Below, piece after piece: positions 1 through 8,541 of a stretch of 64,000 nt of DNA. The notes under the pieces are model-generated. The model was not told the origin of the DNA and ran no database searches. It saw nothing but the letters and a program-made list of their open reading frames with translations. Where the stretch lies: assembly GCA_021802555.1 (NCBI GenBank), contig JAJZRU010000011.1, positions 26,007 through 90,006 of the forward strand. Direction: 5' to 3'. Position 1 is the stretch's first letter; each line of letters begins with the position of its first letter. The stretch comes from Pseudomonadota bacterium. GTDB lineage: Bacteria > Pseudomonadota > Gammaproteobacteria > Burkholderiales > Thiobacillaceae. The position numbers and the translations under genes are program-made.

Positions 1-396
1 CACCTCCGGCAGCGACAACGCGCGCAGCACCGGCGCATTGGCGGGCAGCATCGGCTCGGGCAGAACGGCGCCGGGCGCCAGCCACGCCAGATTCTGGCCC
101 TCGTGCGGGCGGGGCTCGCCTTCCCATTGCCGCACGCGGAAGAAATGCAGGCGCACGCGGCCATGGGGATAGGCGTGCTCGCGCACGATCCAGGGGTCGG
201 CGCGCGTCACGCGTATGCCCAGCTCCTCGCGCAGTTCACGCACCAGCGCCGCGTGCGTGGATTCACCCGCCTCGACCTTGCCGCCGGGAAATTCCCAATA
301 GCCGCCGTAGATCTTGCCGAGCGGCCGGCTCGCCATGAGAAAACGCTCCGCGCGCAGCAGCACGCCCACCGCCACGGCAATACTTGCCTGGGTCAT
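1..396 (-). CDS. Nudix hydrolase, MutT/8-oxo-dGTP diphosphatase type (3' end outside window)
   Basis: The minus-strand reading frame opens at an ATG at 396 (Met-Thr-Gln-Ala) and stays open to base 1, giving 132 visible residues without a stop, so the C-terminus lies outside the window. A complete Nudix box is visible around residues 36-59: GGKVEAGES, then seven residues, then RELREELGI, which matches GX5EX7REUXEEXGU. The family hydrolyses nucleoside diphosphates linked to another moiety; the MutT branch removes oxidised dGTP. A fused C-terminal thiamine-phosphate-synthase-like domain occurs in some relatives and cannot be checked here. Its neighbour is the photolyase on the same strand, starting 27 bases downstream of no other gene, so both could serve DNA or nucleotide-pool repair. 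Confidence 0.85.
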   Translation of the reverse strand, partial: MTQASIAVAVGVLLRAERFLMASRPLGKIYGGYWEFPGGKVEAGESTHAALVRELREELGIRVTRADPWIVREHAYPHGRVRLHFFRVRQWEGEPRPHEGQNLAWLAPGAVLPEPMLPANAPVLRALSLPEV

Positions 397-423
397 TGCT
401 CAAGGAAACGAAAAGGGTGGATT

Positions 424-1848
424 TTACCCTTGGCCGCCGGCCGCCGCCCGGAACAGGGCCAGGGCCCGCTGCCGCATGGCGGCATGGTCGACGATGGGAG
501 CGGGGTAGTCGCGCCCGAGCACCACGCCGAGCGCCTGCTGCCGGGCATACGGCAGTGTCCAGGGCGCGTGCAGGGCGGCATCGGGCAGGGGCGCCAACTC
601 CGGCAGATAACGGCGGATGAAGTGCCCCTGCGGGTCGAATCTTTGCGACTGCATCACCGGGTTGAAAATGCGGAACCAGGGCTGGGCAACGCAGCCCGTG
701 GAGGCCGCCCATTGCCAGCCGCCGTTGTTGGCGGCCAGGTCGTAGTCCAGCAGCCGGGCAGCGAAATATTTTTCGCCCAGGCGCCAGTCCACCAGCAGAT
801 CCTTGGTCAGAAAGGAGGCCGTCACCATGCGCAGGCGGTTGTGCATGTAGCCGGTCTGGTTCAGTTGGCGCATGGCGGCGTCCACCAGCGGGTAGCCCGT
901 GCGCGCCTCGCACCAGGCCTGCAGATAGCCGGGGGGATTGGGCCAGGGCAGTGCGTCGAAGGCGCGCTGGTAGGCACGGCCCGCCGCCAGATCCGGGCGA
1001 TGCCAGAGCACTTGATGATAGAAATCGCGCCAGGCCAGTTCCGCGAGCCAGGCCTGCGCACCGGACGTTCCGCGCGCCAGGGCCGCCGCCGCGAGCCGGC
1101 GCACGGAAAGCGTGCCGAAGCGCAGATGCGCGGAGAGATAGGACACGCCCTTCAGCGCCGGATAGTCGCGCGTCGCGCGGTAGCGGTCGATGCGCTGCAT
1201 AAAGTCGTCGAACAGCGCCCGGGCGCCGGACTCGCCGGCGGACAGCGCCAGGTCCGCGGGCGCGAAGCCCAGCTCGGCGAGCGTCGGCATGGAGGCGGGC
1301 GCCAGGCGCGCCAGACGGTCCGCGTAGGGCGCGACCGGGTAGGCGGCAAGCCCTGCGCTCGCGAGTTTTTTGCGCCAGGCATCGAGATAGGGTGTGAACA
1401 CGCCGTAGGGGCGGCCGGCTTGGGTCTGGATCTCGTCGCGCTCGAAAATCACGACATCCTTGTAGTCATGCACCGCCCGGCCGCGCTGCTGCAGGGCGCC
1501 GGTCACGGCCGCGTCGCGGGCGACGGCGGCAGGATCCTCGTCGTGGTTGAAAAAAACCGCCTGCGCCCCCAGCTCGCCGGCGAGGCGCGGAATGGCCGTG
1601 CGCGCCCGATCGTGCAGCACCACGAGGCTGCTGCCGAGCGCCTCCAGGTCTGCCTTGAGCGAGGCCACGCAGCGATGGATAAAGTCCACCCGCCGGTCCT
1701 GTGCCGGCAAGCGCTCCAGGATGTCGCGGTCGAACACGAACACGGGATACACGCGCCCGCTGGACCGGAGAGCATGGTGCAGCGCGGCATGGTCGTCCAG
1801 GCGCAAATCGCGTCTGAACCAGAGCAGGACGGCGTCGTAGCAGGCCAT
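424..1848 (-). CDS. phrB: Deoxyribodipyrimidine photo-lyase
   Basis: This 474-residue protein has the usual length of class I CPD photolyases, which use blue light and FADH- to split cyclobutane pyrimidine dimers. The N-terminal photolyase domain starts with [16 protein letters not shown]. The C-terminal FAD-binding domain contains [29 protein letters not shown] and [17 protein letters not shown], all highly conserved FAD and dimer-pocket segments. It lies just upstream of the Nudix gene on the same strand (stop at 424, Nudix start at 396), so the two may be co-transcribed. It is divergent from yqgE. The ATG at 1848 gives the conserved start; no alternative looks better. Confidence 0.95.
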   Translation of the reverse strand: MACYDAVLLWFRRDLRLDDHAALHHALRSSGRVYPVFVFDRDILERLPAQDRRVDFIHRCVASLKADLEALGSSLVVLHDRARTAIPRLAGELGAQAVFFNHDEDPAAVARDAAVTGALQQRGRAVHDYKDVVIFERDEIQTQAGRPYGVFTPYLDAWRKKLASAGLAAYPVAPYADRLARLAPASMPTLAELGFAPADLALSAGESGARALFDDFMQRIDRYRATRDYPALKGVSYLSAHLRFGTLSVRRLAAAALARGTSGAQAWLAELAWRDFYHQVLWHRPDLAAGRAYQRAFDALPWPNPPGYLQAWCEARTGYPLVDAAMRQLNQTGYMHNRLRMVTASFLTKDLLVDWRLGEKYFAARLLDYDLAANNGGWQWAASTGCVAQPWFRIFNPVMQSQRFDPQGHFIRRYLPELAPLPDAALHAPWTLPYARQQALGVVLGRDYPAPIVDHAAMRQRALALFRAAAGGQG

Positions 1849-1934
1849 GCAGCGGCAGGATACGCTGGCTTAAGGGGGAAGGAATGGTACTTTCGGGACG
1901 GACGGGCGTCACACAAAAGGCTAAAATGCGGATC

Positions 1935-2495
1935 ATGGAAACGGTCAATCTCACCCACCACTTCCTCATCGCCATGCCCAGCATGGCCGACCCGAATTTT
2001 TCCGGCACCCTGACCTACATCTGCGATCACGGCACCCAGGGTGCGCTGGGGTTGGTGGTCAACCGTCCCATCGAGCTGGAGCTTTCCAGCCTGTTTGAGC
2101 AGATCGGCCTGGAATTGCCCGACGAGATGCTGCGCCACCAGGCCGTGTACTACGGCGGCCCGGTGCAGACCGAGCGCGGCTTCGTGCTGCACCGGCCGAC
2201 GCACCAGTTCCAATCCACCCTCACCGTCAACAATGCCGTCAGCCTGACCACCTCCAAGGACGTGCTGGAAGCGGTGGCGCAGGGCGAGGGGCCGGGCCAG
2301 TTCCTGGTGTCGCTGGGCTATGCCGGCTGGGGGCCAGGCCAGTTGGAGCAGGAGATGGCGCAGAACGCCTGGCTCTCGGTGGCGGCGGAGCCGGAGATCA
2401 TCTTCGACCATACCCCGGAGGTAAGGCTGTCCGCCGCCATGAAGCTCCTGGGCATCGATTTCACCCATCTCTCCGACCTGGCAGGCCACGCGTGA
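1935..2495 (+). CDS. YqgE/AlgH family protein (UPF0301)
   Basis: A 186-residue member of the YqgE/AlgH family, whose biochemical role is unknown. The characteristic opening [17 protein letters not shown] and the later [15 protein letters not shown] and [15 protein letters not shown] segments are family hallmarks. In-frame starts exist at 1884, 1926 and 1935; 1935 (Met-Glu-Thr-Val-Asn-Leu) was chosen because family members begin close to the HHFLIAMP motif, but the ATG at 1926 has an AAAAGG five bases upstream and is possible. It is the first gene of a five-gene set continuing through ruvX, pyrR, pyrB and the dihydroorotase homologue. Its stop overlaps the ruvX start by four bases (GTGA), indicating translational coupling, as in many proteobacteria. 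Confidence 0.9.
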   Translation: METVNLTHHFLIAMPSMADPNFSGTLTYICDHGTQGALGLVVNRPIELELSSLFEQIGLELPDEMLRHQAVYYGGPVQTERGFVLHRPTHQFQSTLTVNNAVSLTTSKDVLEAVAQGEGPGQFLVSLGYAGWGPGQLEQEMAQNAWLSVAAEPEIIFDHTPEVRLSAAMKLLGIDFTHLSDLAGHA

Positions 2496-2911
2496 TCTCC
2501 AAAGGCACGCTGCTGGCCTTCGACTTCGGCCTCAAGCGCACGGGCGTGGCGCAGGGCGAACTGGAAATCGGTGTCGCGCATCCGCTCGGCACGCTGCACG
2601 CAGCGGCGCGTGAAGAGCGTCTGGCCGCCATCGAACGCCTGGTGCGGGAATGGCGGCCCGCGGCCCTGGTGGTGGGCCTGCCGCTGCATCCCGACGGCGC
2701 CGAACACGAAATGACGCGCGCAGCGCGCAACTTCGCCGCCGCGCTGGAAAAGCGCTTTGGCCTGCCGGTATTTCTCGCCGACGAACGCTACACCAGCGCG
2801 CTGGCGGAAAGCGAGCTGGCCGCCCAGGGCGCCAAGGGCAAGCATCAGGCCGACAGCCTCGCCGCGCAAATCATCCTGCAAGGATTCCTGGATGCTCGTC
2901 GCGCTGCCTGA
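2492..2911 (+). CDS. ruvX: Holliday junction resolvase-like protein RuvX/YqgF
   Basis: A 139-residue RNase H-fold protein of the YqgF family, proposed to act in pre-16S rRNA 5' maturation and/or Holliday junction resolution. The catalytic N-terminal motif [12 protein letters not shown] holds the first Asp. The segment [16 protein letters not shown] and the DERYTS motif follow, and the C-terminal Asp region ([12 protein letters not shown]) completes the acidic set. The start is GTG at 2492, inside the yqgE stop overlap. The 3' end overlaps pyrR by 20 bases, so the whole run is tightly coupled. Confidence 0.93.
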   Translation: MISKGTLLAFDFGLKRTGVAQGELEIGVAHPLGTLHAAAREERLAAIERLVREWRPAALVVGLPLHPDGAEHEMTRAARNFAAALEKRFGLPVFLADERYTSALAESELAAQGAKGKHQADSLAAQIILQGFLDARRAA

Positions 2912-3383
2912 CGCCGAAGACCTCATCGCCTGCCTGGCCGCCGCCGTGCGTCCTCAGCTTGCGGCCGACACCGCCATCGTCGGCATCCACACCGGCGGCG
3001 CCTGGGTGGCACAGCGGCTGCGCGACGCGCTGGGCGGCGACCATCCGCTGGGCGAGCTGGACATCTCCTTTTACCGCGACGATTTCTCGCGCATCGGCCT
3101 GCACCCCCAGGTCAAGCCTTCGCGCATACCCTTCGCCGTGGAAGACCGCCCCCTGCTGCTGGTCGACGATGTGCTGTACACCGGCCGCACCGTGCGCGCG
3201 GCCATGAACGAGCTGTTCGACTACGGCCGCCCCAGCCGGATCCGCCTCGCGGTGCTGATCGACCGCGGCGGGCACGAACTGCCCATCCGCCCTGACTTCG
3301 TCGGCGCCACCCTGGCCATCCCGCAAGGCCAGAACGTCGAGCTGCGGCGCGACGCCGGCCGCCTCTCCCTTATCCTCAGGTAA
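2892..3383 (+). CDS. pyrR: Bifunctional pyr operon regulator / uracil phosphoribosyltransferase PyrR
   Basis: A 163-residue phosphoribosyltransferase-fold protein. The PRPP-binding signature LLLVDDVLYTGRTVRAAM lies around residues 94-111. PyrR converts uracil and PRPP to UMP, and in Gram-positives binds pyr mRNA as an attenuation regulator; whether it regulates RNA here is unproven. The ATG at 2892 (Met-Leu-Val-Ala-Leu-Pro) was preferred over an upstream in-frame ATG at 2757 that would extend deep into ruvX. It overlaps the ruvX end and is three bases from pyrB, so it belongs to the pyrimidine operon. Confidence 0.93.
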   Translation: MLVALPDAEDLIACLAAAVRPQLAADTAIVGIHTGGAWVAQRLRDALGGDHPLGELDISFYRDDFSRIGLHPQVKPSRIPFAVEDRPLLLVDDVLYTGRTVRAAMNELFDYGRPSRIRLAVLIDRGGHELPIRPDFVGATLAIPQGQNVELRRDAGRLSLILR

Positions 3384-3386
3384 CCC

Positions 3387-4343
3387 ATGGTCGACCCGCA
3401 ACTGACTCCCCAGGGAAAGCTGCGCCACCTGCTCACTCTCGACGGCCTGCCCGCCGCCACGCTCAGGCAAATCCTCGATACCGCGGAGTCTTTCATGGAC
3501 GTGGGCGAGCGCGATGTCAAGAAAGTCCCGCTGCTGCGCGGCAAATCCATTTTCAACCTGTTCTTCGAGCCCTCCACGCGCACGCGCACGACGTTCGAAA
3601 TCGCCGCCAAGCGGATGTCCGCCGACGTCGTGAACCTCAACATCGCCACCTCCAGCCAGACCAAGGGCGAGACCATCCTGGACACGGTGGCCAACCTCAC
3701 GGCCATGCACGCAGACATGTTCATCGTGCGCCATGGGCAATCCGGCGCGGCCCATTTCATCGCGCGCCATGTCGCACCACACATTTCGGTGATCAATGCC
3801 GGCGACGGCCGCCACGCCCATCCCACCCAGGGCCTGCTGGACATGTTCACCATCCGCCGCTACAAGGGCGCATTCCAGCATCTGCGCGTGGCCATCGTCG
3901 GCGACGTGCTGCATTCGCGCGTGGCGCGCTCGCAGATCAGCGCGCTCACCACCCTGGGCGTCCCCGAAGTGCGCGTGGTCGCCCCCAAGACCCTGCTGCC
4001 GCCCGGCGTGGAACAGCTGGGCGTGCAGATCCATTACGACATGAGCGAAGGCATCCGCGATTGCGACGTCATCATCATGCTGCGCCTGCAGAACGAGCGC
4101 ATGAAGGGCGCGCGCCTGCCCTCGGCCCAGGAATATTTCAAGCAATACGGCCTGACCGCCGCCAAGCTGGCACACGCCAAGCCGGACGCCATCGTCATGC
4201 ATCCCGGGCCGATGAACCGCGGCGTCGAAATCGATTCCGAGGTGGCCGACGGCCCGCAGTCGGTGATCCTGCCCCAGGTCACCTACGGCATCGCGGTGCG
4301 CATGGCGGTAATGGCCATGCTCGCCGGAGGGGGCGGCGACTGA
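3387..4343 (+). CDS. pyrB: Aspartate carbamoyltransferase catalytic subunit
   Basis: A 318-residue ATCase catalytic chain that condenses carbamoyl phosphate with aspartate, the first committed step of pyrimidine synthesis. The carbamoyl-phosphate loop [19 protein letters not shown], the 80s-loop segment [12 protein letters not shown], the HPTQGLLD segment and the late [13 protein letters not shown] are all visible. It starts three bases after the pyrR stop and is followed one base later by the dihydroorotase-like gene. In Pseudomonas-type organisms PyrB forms a dodecamer with an inactive dihydroorotase (PyrC'), and the downstream gene fits that arrangement. Confidence 0.96.
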   Translation: MVDPQLTPQGKLRHLLTLDGLPAATLRQILDTAESFMDVGERDVKKVPLLRGKSIFNLFFEPSTRTRTTFEIAAKRMSADVVNLNIATSSQTKGETILDTVANLTAMHADMFIVRHGQSGAAHFIARHVAPHISVINAGDGRHAHPTQGLLDMFTIRRYKGAFQHLRVAIVGDVLHSRVARSQISALTTLGVPEVRVVAPKTLLPPGVEQLGVQIHYDMSEGIRDCDVIIMLRLQNERMKGARLPSAQEYFKQYGLTAAKLAHAKPDAIVMHPGPMNRGVEIDSEVADGPQSVILPQVTYGIAVRMAVMAMLAGGGGD

Positions 4344-4344
4344 A

Positions 4345-5619
4345 ATGAAGATACACATCAAGAACGGCCGCCTCGTCGACCCCAAGAATGCGCGCGACGG
4401 TCGCGCCGACGTTTATGTCGCGGCAGGCAGGATCGTCGGCGTGGGCGAGGCCCCGGCGGACTTCCACGCCAACCGCGTCATCGACGCCGCGGGCTGCGTA
4501 ATCTGTCCCGGCCTGGTGGATTTGTCCGTGCGCCTGCGCGAGCCGGGCTACGAATACAAGGCCACGCTGGAATCGGAGATGCTGGCCGCGGCCGCCGGCG
4601 GCGTGACTTCGCTGGCCTGCCCGCCGGACACCGACCCCCCGCTGGACGAGCCCGGGCTCACCGAAATGCTCAAATTCCGCGCCCGCAACCTGCCCGGCCC
4701 GCGCGTCTATCCCATCGGCGCCATGACGCAAAAGCTCGAAGGCACGCGCCTCACGGAAATGGCGGAACTGAGCGAGGCCGGCTGCCTGGCCTTCTCCCAG
4801 GCCGACATCGCCCTGACCGACACCCAGGTGCTGCTGCGCGCCATGGAATATGCGGCCACCTTCGACTACGCTTTGTGGCTGCGGCCGCTGGACCCCTTCC
4901 TGTCGCGCGGCGGGGTCGCCCATGATGGGCCGGTGGCCGCGCGCCTGGGCTTGCCCGGCATCCCCACTCTGGCGGAAACCGTGGCCCTCTCCACCATCCT
5001 CCTGCTGGCGCGCGAAACGGGCGTGCGCGTGCACCTGCGCCGCCTTTCGGCGCGCGAATCCGTCGCCATGGTGCGCGCCGCCAAGCTGCAAGGCGTGCGC
5101 GTGAGCTGCGACACGACCATCCAGAACCTGCATCTCTCGGAAATGGACCTGCTTGGCTTCGACAGCCACTACCATCTGCAGCCGCCGCTGCGCAGCCTGA
5201 CGGACCGCGACGCCTTGCGCGAAGCGCTCAAGGATGGTTCCATCGATGCGCTTTGTTCGGATCACACGCCGCTGGACGAAGACGACAAGCAAACGCCCTT
5301 CGGCGAATCCGCGCCGGGCGCCTCGGCGGTGGAGCTGCTGTTGCCGCTCACCCTCAAATGGGCGCGCGAGATGGCGGTGCCGCTGCCCAAGGCGCTGGAC
5401 CTCGTGACCTGGAAGCCGGCCCAGGTCCTGGGCATCGACGCCGGCCATCTGAGCCTGGGCGCGCCCGCCGACCTGTGCATCTTCGACCCCGAGGCGGAAT
5501 GGACGGTGAGCCCGGCGCTGCTGCGCAGCCAGGGCAAGAACACGCCCTTCCTAGGCCAGCGCCTGCAAGGCAAAGTCCGCTACACGATCATCGACGGCCA
5601 CCTGGATTACGAAGCCTGA
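4345..5619 (+). CDS. Dihydroorotase-like protein, probably non-catalytic (PyrC'/PyrX type)
   Basis: A 424-residue class I dihydroorotase homologue. The family metal motif DxHxHxREPG reads DLSVRLREPG here (residues about 58-67), so both metal-binding histidines are replaced (Ser, Arg). The later HICHxS-type motif reads VHLRRLSA, which also loses the second His. The distal SDHTPL segment, with the catalytic Asp region, is kept. This is the pattern of Pseudomonas PyrC', an inactive subunit that assembles and stabilises PyrB. Its place one base after pyrB supports a structural role. An active dihydroorotase should then exist elsewhere in the genome. Automated annotation will probably call it dihydroorotase. 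Confidence 0.85.
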   Translation: MKIHIKNGRLVDPKNARDGRADVYVAAGRIVGVGEAPADFHANRVIDAAGCVICPGLVDLSVRLREPGYEYKATLESEMLAAAAGGVTSLACPPDTDPPLDEPGLTEMLKFRARNLPGPRVYPIGAMTQKLEGTRLTEMAELSEAGCLAFSQADIALTDTQVLLRAMEYAATFDYALWLRPLDPFLSRGGVAHDGPVAARLGLPGIPTLAETVALSTILLLARETGVRVHLRRLSARESVAMVRAAKLQGVRVSCDTTIQNLHLSEMDLLGFDSHYHLQPPLRSLTDRDALREALKDGSIDALCSDHTPLDEDDKQTPFGESAPGASAVELLLPLTLKWAREMAVPLPKALDLVTWKPAQVLGIDAGHLSLGAPADLCIFDPEAEWTVSPALLRSQGKNTPFLGQRLQGKVRYTIIDGHLDYEA

Positions 5620-5655
5620 GCGCGGGCGCGCGGTGAAGCCCGTTCCTGCGATCTC

Positions 5656-5690
5656 ATCATCGCCGCGGAGAATCTACCGCGGATGATTTT
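5656..5690 (+). terminator. Probable intrinsic terminator of the pyr operon
   Basis: An inverted repeat (ATCAT, two unpaired bases, CCGCGG, eight-base loop, CCGCGG, ATGAT) is followed by a short T-run (TTTT). It lies 37 bases after the dihydroorotase-like gene stop. The stem is strong, but the T-run is short and the CCGCGG arm is itself palindromic, so confidence is moderate. Confidence 0.45.
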
Positions 5691-5783
5691 CTGCTAGACT
5701 TCAGGCGTCGGGAAACACGGACTCCCGGCCTGCCCCCAGACGGTGTCCCGTCCAAGTTCCGTTGAGACCACTTGGGTATTGCC

Positions 5784-5957
5784 ATGGACACCGCCACCTC
5801 TCTTCCATCTGTACGAAATTTCACCGCGGCCCTCCCCGGCCAGTGGCCGCACGTACTCGCCGCCCTCGCCAACCGCTACACGCTGCGGAAGCACCAGCAG
5901 GACGCCACGAAGGTCGGGCTGTCGCTTTCTTCATTCGCTGGAGGCAATCCCTCATGA
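5784..5957 (+). CDS. Possible small ORF coupled to the ChrB-domain gene
   Basis: A 57-codon frame starting at the ATG at 5784 (Met-Asp-Thr-Ala-Thr-Ser) ends with a TGA that overlaps the ATG of the next gene as ATGA, which is the normal signature of translational coupling. I do not recognise the product. It has a mid-section LPGQWPHVLAALANRY and no clear membrane segment. It could instead be the tail of a truncated upstream gene. The rest of the 5620-5953 interval shows only the terminator-like hairpin at 5656-5690 and no other gene. Confidence 0.35.
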   Translation: MDTATSLPSVRNFTAALPGQWPHVLAALANRYTLRKHQQDATKVGLSLSSFAGGNPS

Positions 5958-6409
5958 AATGGATCACACGCGAACGCCCGAAGATCGACCGCATCGCCTG
6001 CCCCTGGCTGATCGCCCGCTTCATCGATGCGAACCCCGAGTTTCTCTACGTCCCGGCCGGCGACGTCATGCGCGTCGCCGCCGCCACCGGCGCGACACCT
6101 TACGACGTGCCCGGAGTCGAGTTGGGCCACCACGGCGAAAAATGCAGCTTCGACGCCTTCATCGCCAAGTACGAGCTCGACGATGCCGCGTTGAACAAGC
6201 TCGCCCGGATCGTCCGCGCCGCCGACTGCGCCGCGCCGCAGCTCGCCCAGGAAGCCGCCGGGCTGGTGGCCATCTCCAGGGGTCTGTCGCTCAACTTCGC
6301 GGACGACCACGACATGCTCGGGCACGGCATGGTGATCTATGATGCACTCTATGCCTGGTGCGCCGATATGCCCTTGCAGAAGCTCGCGCACCTGCCGGAG
6401 CTCCGATAG
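5954..6409 (+). CDS. Chromate resistance protein, ChrB C-terminal domain
   Basis: A 151-residue protein whose opening (KWITRERPKIDRIACPWLI) and later FADDHDMLGHGMVIYDALY segment are typical of the ChrB C-terminal (Chrome_Resist) family. Full-length ChrB is a chromate-responsive regulator with an additional N-terminal domain; here only the C-terminal domain is present. The gene is followed two bases later by an MFS transporter, an arrangement seen in chromate and other oxyanion resistance clusters. No chrA-type (CHR family) transporter is visible nearby. The actual substrate is therefore inferred, not shown. Confidence 0.8.
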   Translation: MKWITRERPKIDRIACPWLIARFIDANPEFLYVPAGDVMRVAAATGATPYDVPGVELGHHGEKCSFDAFIAKYELDDAALNKLARIVRAADCAAPQLAQEAAGLVAISRGLSLNFADDHDMLGHGMVIYDALYAWCADMPLQKLAHLPELR

Positions 6410-6411
6410 CA

Positions 6412-7614
6412 ATGCCGTTGCTCGCCAATGTCGCGCCCGCAGCCCGCCGGCTTCTGATCGGTCGCGCGCTGCGGGCTTTCAGCGACGGCTACGTCGCCAT
6501 CCTGCTGCCCGTCTATCTGCTCGCCCTCGGCCTCGGCAAGTGGGAGGTCGGGCTGTTTTCCACCGCCACGCTGCTCGGTTCGGCCTTGATGACACTCGCG
6601 GTCGGCCGCTGGGGACATCGCGTTCCACGGCGCCGCCTGCTGCTCGCGGCTACCTGGCTGATGTGCGCAACCGGCCTGCTGCTGGCCGGCTTCTCGGCGC
6701 TCTGGCCGCTGCTGGTCGTCGCCTTCGTCGGCACCATGAACCCGAGCTCCGGCGACGTCAGCATTTTTCTGCCGCTGGAACACGCGTGGCTGGCCGAGAC
6801 GGCACAGGGCGAGGCCCGCACCACCCTGTTCGCGCGCTACACCTTCCTCGGTGCGCTCTGCGCAGCGGTCGGCTCGCTGGCGACCGCGATCCCGCAAATG
6901 CTCAGCACCGGCGGGATGGCGCAGCTCGATGCCTTGCGCCTCATGTTCGCGGCCTACGGCCTGACCGGTGCAACGGTTTTCTTTCTCTACCGTACATTGC
7001 CCAATCATCACCCGCATGAACAGGCGGTGCCGCCGGCCCCTCTCGGACCGTCGCGCGCCATGGTCATCCACCTCGCCGCGCTGTTCTCGGTCGACGCCTT
7101 CGCGGGCGGGCTGCTGGTGAATACCCTGCTCGCGCTCTGGCTGTTCGAGCGCTTCGATCTTTCGCTCGCCGCGGCGGGCCAATTCTTCTTCTGGGCCGGC
7201 CTGCTGTCGGCCGGCTCGCAGTTGGCAGCCCCCTGGGTGGCGCGCCGCATCGGCCTCATCAACACCATGGTGTTCACGCACATTCCGGCCAGCCTCTGCC
7301 TGATCCTCGCCGCTTTCGCCGCCAGCCTGCCCGTGGCGCTGGGCCTGCTGTTCGTGCGCGCCGCGCTCTCGCAGATGGACGTGCCGACACGCACGGCCTT
7401 CGTCATGGCGGTGGTCACGCCGGCAGAACGCACCGCCGCGGCGAGTTTCACCGCCGTACCGCGCAGTCTGGCCGCGGCAGCCAGTCCGGCGCTGGGCGGC
7501 GCGCTGTTCGCCGCCGGCTGGCTCGCCGCGCCGCTGGTCGCCTGCGGGGCGCTGAAGATACTTTACGACATCGCCGTCTGGCGGGCTTTCCGCAAGGTCA
7601 GACCGATGCACTGA
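6412..7614 (+). CDS. MFS transporter next to ChrB-domain gene
   Basis: A 400-residue protein with about 12 hydrophobic segments and an MFS-type organisation: an early YVAILLPVYLLALGLGKWEVG segment leads to the short basic loop GRWGHRVPRRRLL between the second and third helices. The ATG at 6412 was chosen because it follows the ChrB stop by two bases; an in-frame ATG at 6358 would overlap that gene. Substrate unknown; the linkage to a ChrB domain suggests export of a toxic oxyanion. The stop is four bases before the left end of the 162-bp repeat. Confidence 0.85.
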   Translation: MPLLANVAPAARRLLIGRALRAFSDGYVAILLPVYLLALGLGKWEVGLFSTATLLGSALMTLAVGRWGHRVPRRRLLLAATWLMCATGLLLAGFSALWPLLVVAFVGTMNPSSGDVSIFLPLEHAWLAETAQGEARTTLFARYTFLGALCAAVGSLATAIPQMLSTGGMAQLDALRLMFAAYGLTGATVFFLYRTLPNHHPHEQAVPPAPLGPSRAMVIHLAALFSVDAFAGGLLVNTLLALWLFERFDLSLAAAGQFFFWAGLLSAGSQLAAPWVARRIGLINTMVFTHIPASLCLILAAFAASLPVALGLLFVRAALSQMDVPTRTAFVMAVVTPAERTAAASFTAVPRSLAAAASPALGGALFAAGWLAAPLVACGALKILYDIAVWRAFRKVRPMH

Positions 7615-7618
7615 GCAA

Positions 7619-7780
7619 GTACGCCAACCCATAAATTTCGCTATGTTCGACGCGCCCCGCATCGCCGATTGCTTTGTCGCTCATCCTCGCCATAGCTACG
7701 GCTATGGCTGCGGTTCGCTTCGCGCACTCGGCGCGCGGATGCGCGTCTCGGCATGTACGCAAACTTATGGGTCGGCGTAC
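7619..7780. repeat. 162-bp structured repeat with terminal inverted repeats, copy 1 (MITE-like)
   Basis: The element begins GTACGCCAACCCATAAATTT and ends with the near-perfect inverse (18 of 20 positions). A second copy at 21087-21248 matches at 160 of 162 positions. Inside is a strong hairpin, CCATAGC-TACG-GCTATGG, and a GC-rich segment. There is no coding capacity for a transposase; the open frames crossing it are a by-product. It sits between the MFS stop and the toxin stop. Its form fits a miniature inverted-repeat element mobilised in trans. Confidence 0.85.
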
Positions 7781-7815
7781 TAGTCGATGACGCGGATATG
7801 TCGGTAGCGCGGCGC

Positions 7816-8106
7816 TTATCCGCCGCCGACTTCACGCTGATGGCGGAACGCCAGCACCCTCACCACATCCTCGCTTTCCCGGTAGCGATAGAGCGCGACA
7901 TAGCCGCTCTTGCCGTGCGAGATGACGAGCTCGCGCAAAATGACGGCGCGCGGTCTGCCGATTTTTGGATGCTGGCGCAAAATCTCGATAGCGGACGTGA
8001 TGAGCGGAATGATCTGGCGCGCGGCGGCCAGATCGGCTTCCAGCAGAAAATCTTCCAGACGTTCCAGATCGTGCAGCGCCCTGGGCGAATAAACCACCTC
8101 GGCCAT
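7816..8106 (-). CDS. Type II toxin, RelE/ParE family
   Basis: A 96-residue protein with the ParE/RelE pattern: an N-terminal YSPRALHDLERLEDFLLEAD helix hairpin, HPKIGRPR, then the conserved core LYRYRESEDVVRVLAFRHQRE. The family contains mRNA interferases (RelE) or gyrase poisons (ParE); the RHH partner and the sequence favour ParE. It lies three bases downstream of its antitoxin in the same operon, in the usual antitoxin-then-toxin order. Confidence 0.88.
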   Translation of the reverse strand: MAEVVYSPRALHDLERLEDFLLEADLAAARQIIPLITSAIEILRQHPKIGRPRAVILRELVISHGKSGYVALYRYRESEDVVRVLAFRHQREVGGG

Positions 8107-8109
8107 TGG

Positions 8110-8391
8110 TCAAACTTTGACCGGCTTTGGACGCTTTACGGGTTTGCCTTTCAATTTTGCCAGTAGATATTGGTGCACGTCTTCCATCGCGTACCCCAAC
8201 CCTGTTTCGCTCATTTCACGGTCATTTTCCATGGCTTCGGCAACGAAGGCGGCATAGGCTTCGGACTGCGCCACCCGGTCTTCCAGCGCTTCGATCATCC
8301 AGGCATGAGGCGACTTCCCCGCGGCCTCGGCGAGCGGCAGAATGCGCGCCTTGAGTTCTTCGGGTAGCTTGAGGGTGGTGGTCGCGGCCAT
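8110..8391 (-). CDS. Ribbon-helix-helix (CopG-type) antitoxin
   Basis: A 93-residue protein. The N-terminal strand-helix-helix (TTTLKLPEELKARILPLAE, then GKSPHAWMIEALEDRV) is a classic RHH DNA-binding domain; the C-terminal part should neutralise the toxin. It is the first gene of the pair. An 18-bp inverted repeat overlaps the -10 box of the upstream promoter, which fits autorepression by the antitoxin dimer. Confidence 0.88.
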   Translation of the reverse strand: MAATTTLKLPEELKARILPLAEAAGKSPHAWMIEALEDRVAQSEAYAAFVAEAMENDREMSETGLGYAMEDVHQYLLAKLKGKPVKRPKPVKV

Positions 8392-8415
8392 GAAAAATCC
8401 CCGGCGATTATTTAA

Positions 8416-8452
8416 GTGTCACCAAAGTAACACCGCGATAGGTGGGTGTCAA
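8416..8452 (-). promoter_or_regulatory. Promoter and operator of the toxin-antitoxin operon
   Basis: On the minus strand, TTGACA (8447-8452) and TACTTT (8424-8429) are separated by exactly 17 bases, 33 bases upstream of the antitoxin ATG. The inverted repeat GTGTCAC-CAAA-GTAACAC (8416-8433) covers the -10 box. This is the expected layout for RHH-antitoxin autoregulation. Confidence 0.65.
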
Positions 8453-8541
8453 TCAGATTGGGGGGCGCGTCCGAGGGCGGCCTTCATTTACCTTGTTGTA
8501 CATTGCAGACATGCAGCGGTCCCGGAATGCCACGCGTTCCC

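Noticed and set aside
103..2013. A 636-codon plus-strand frame opposite the Nudix and photolyase genes.
   Set aside because: Both minus-strand genes carry clear motifs; the reverse frame has no recognisable domain.
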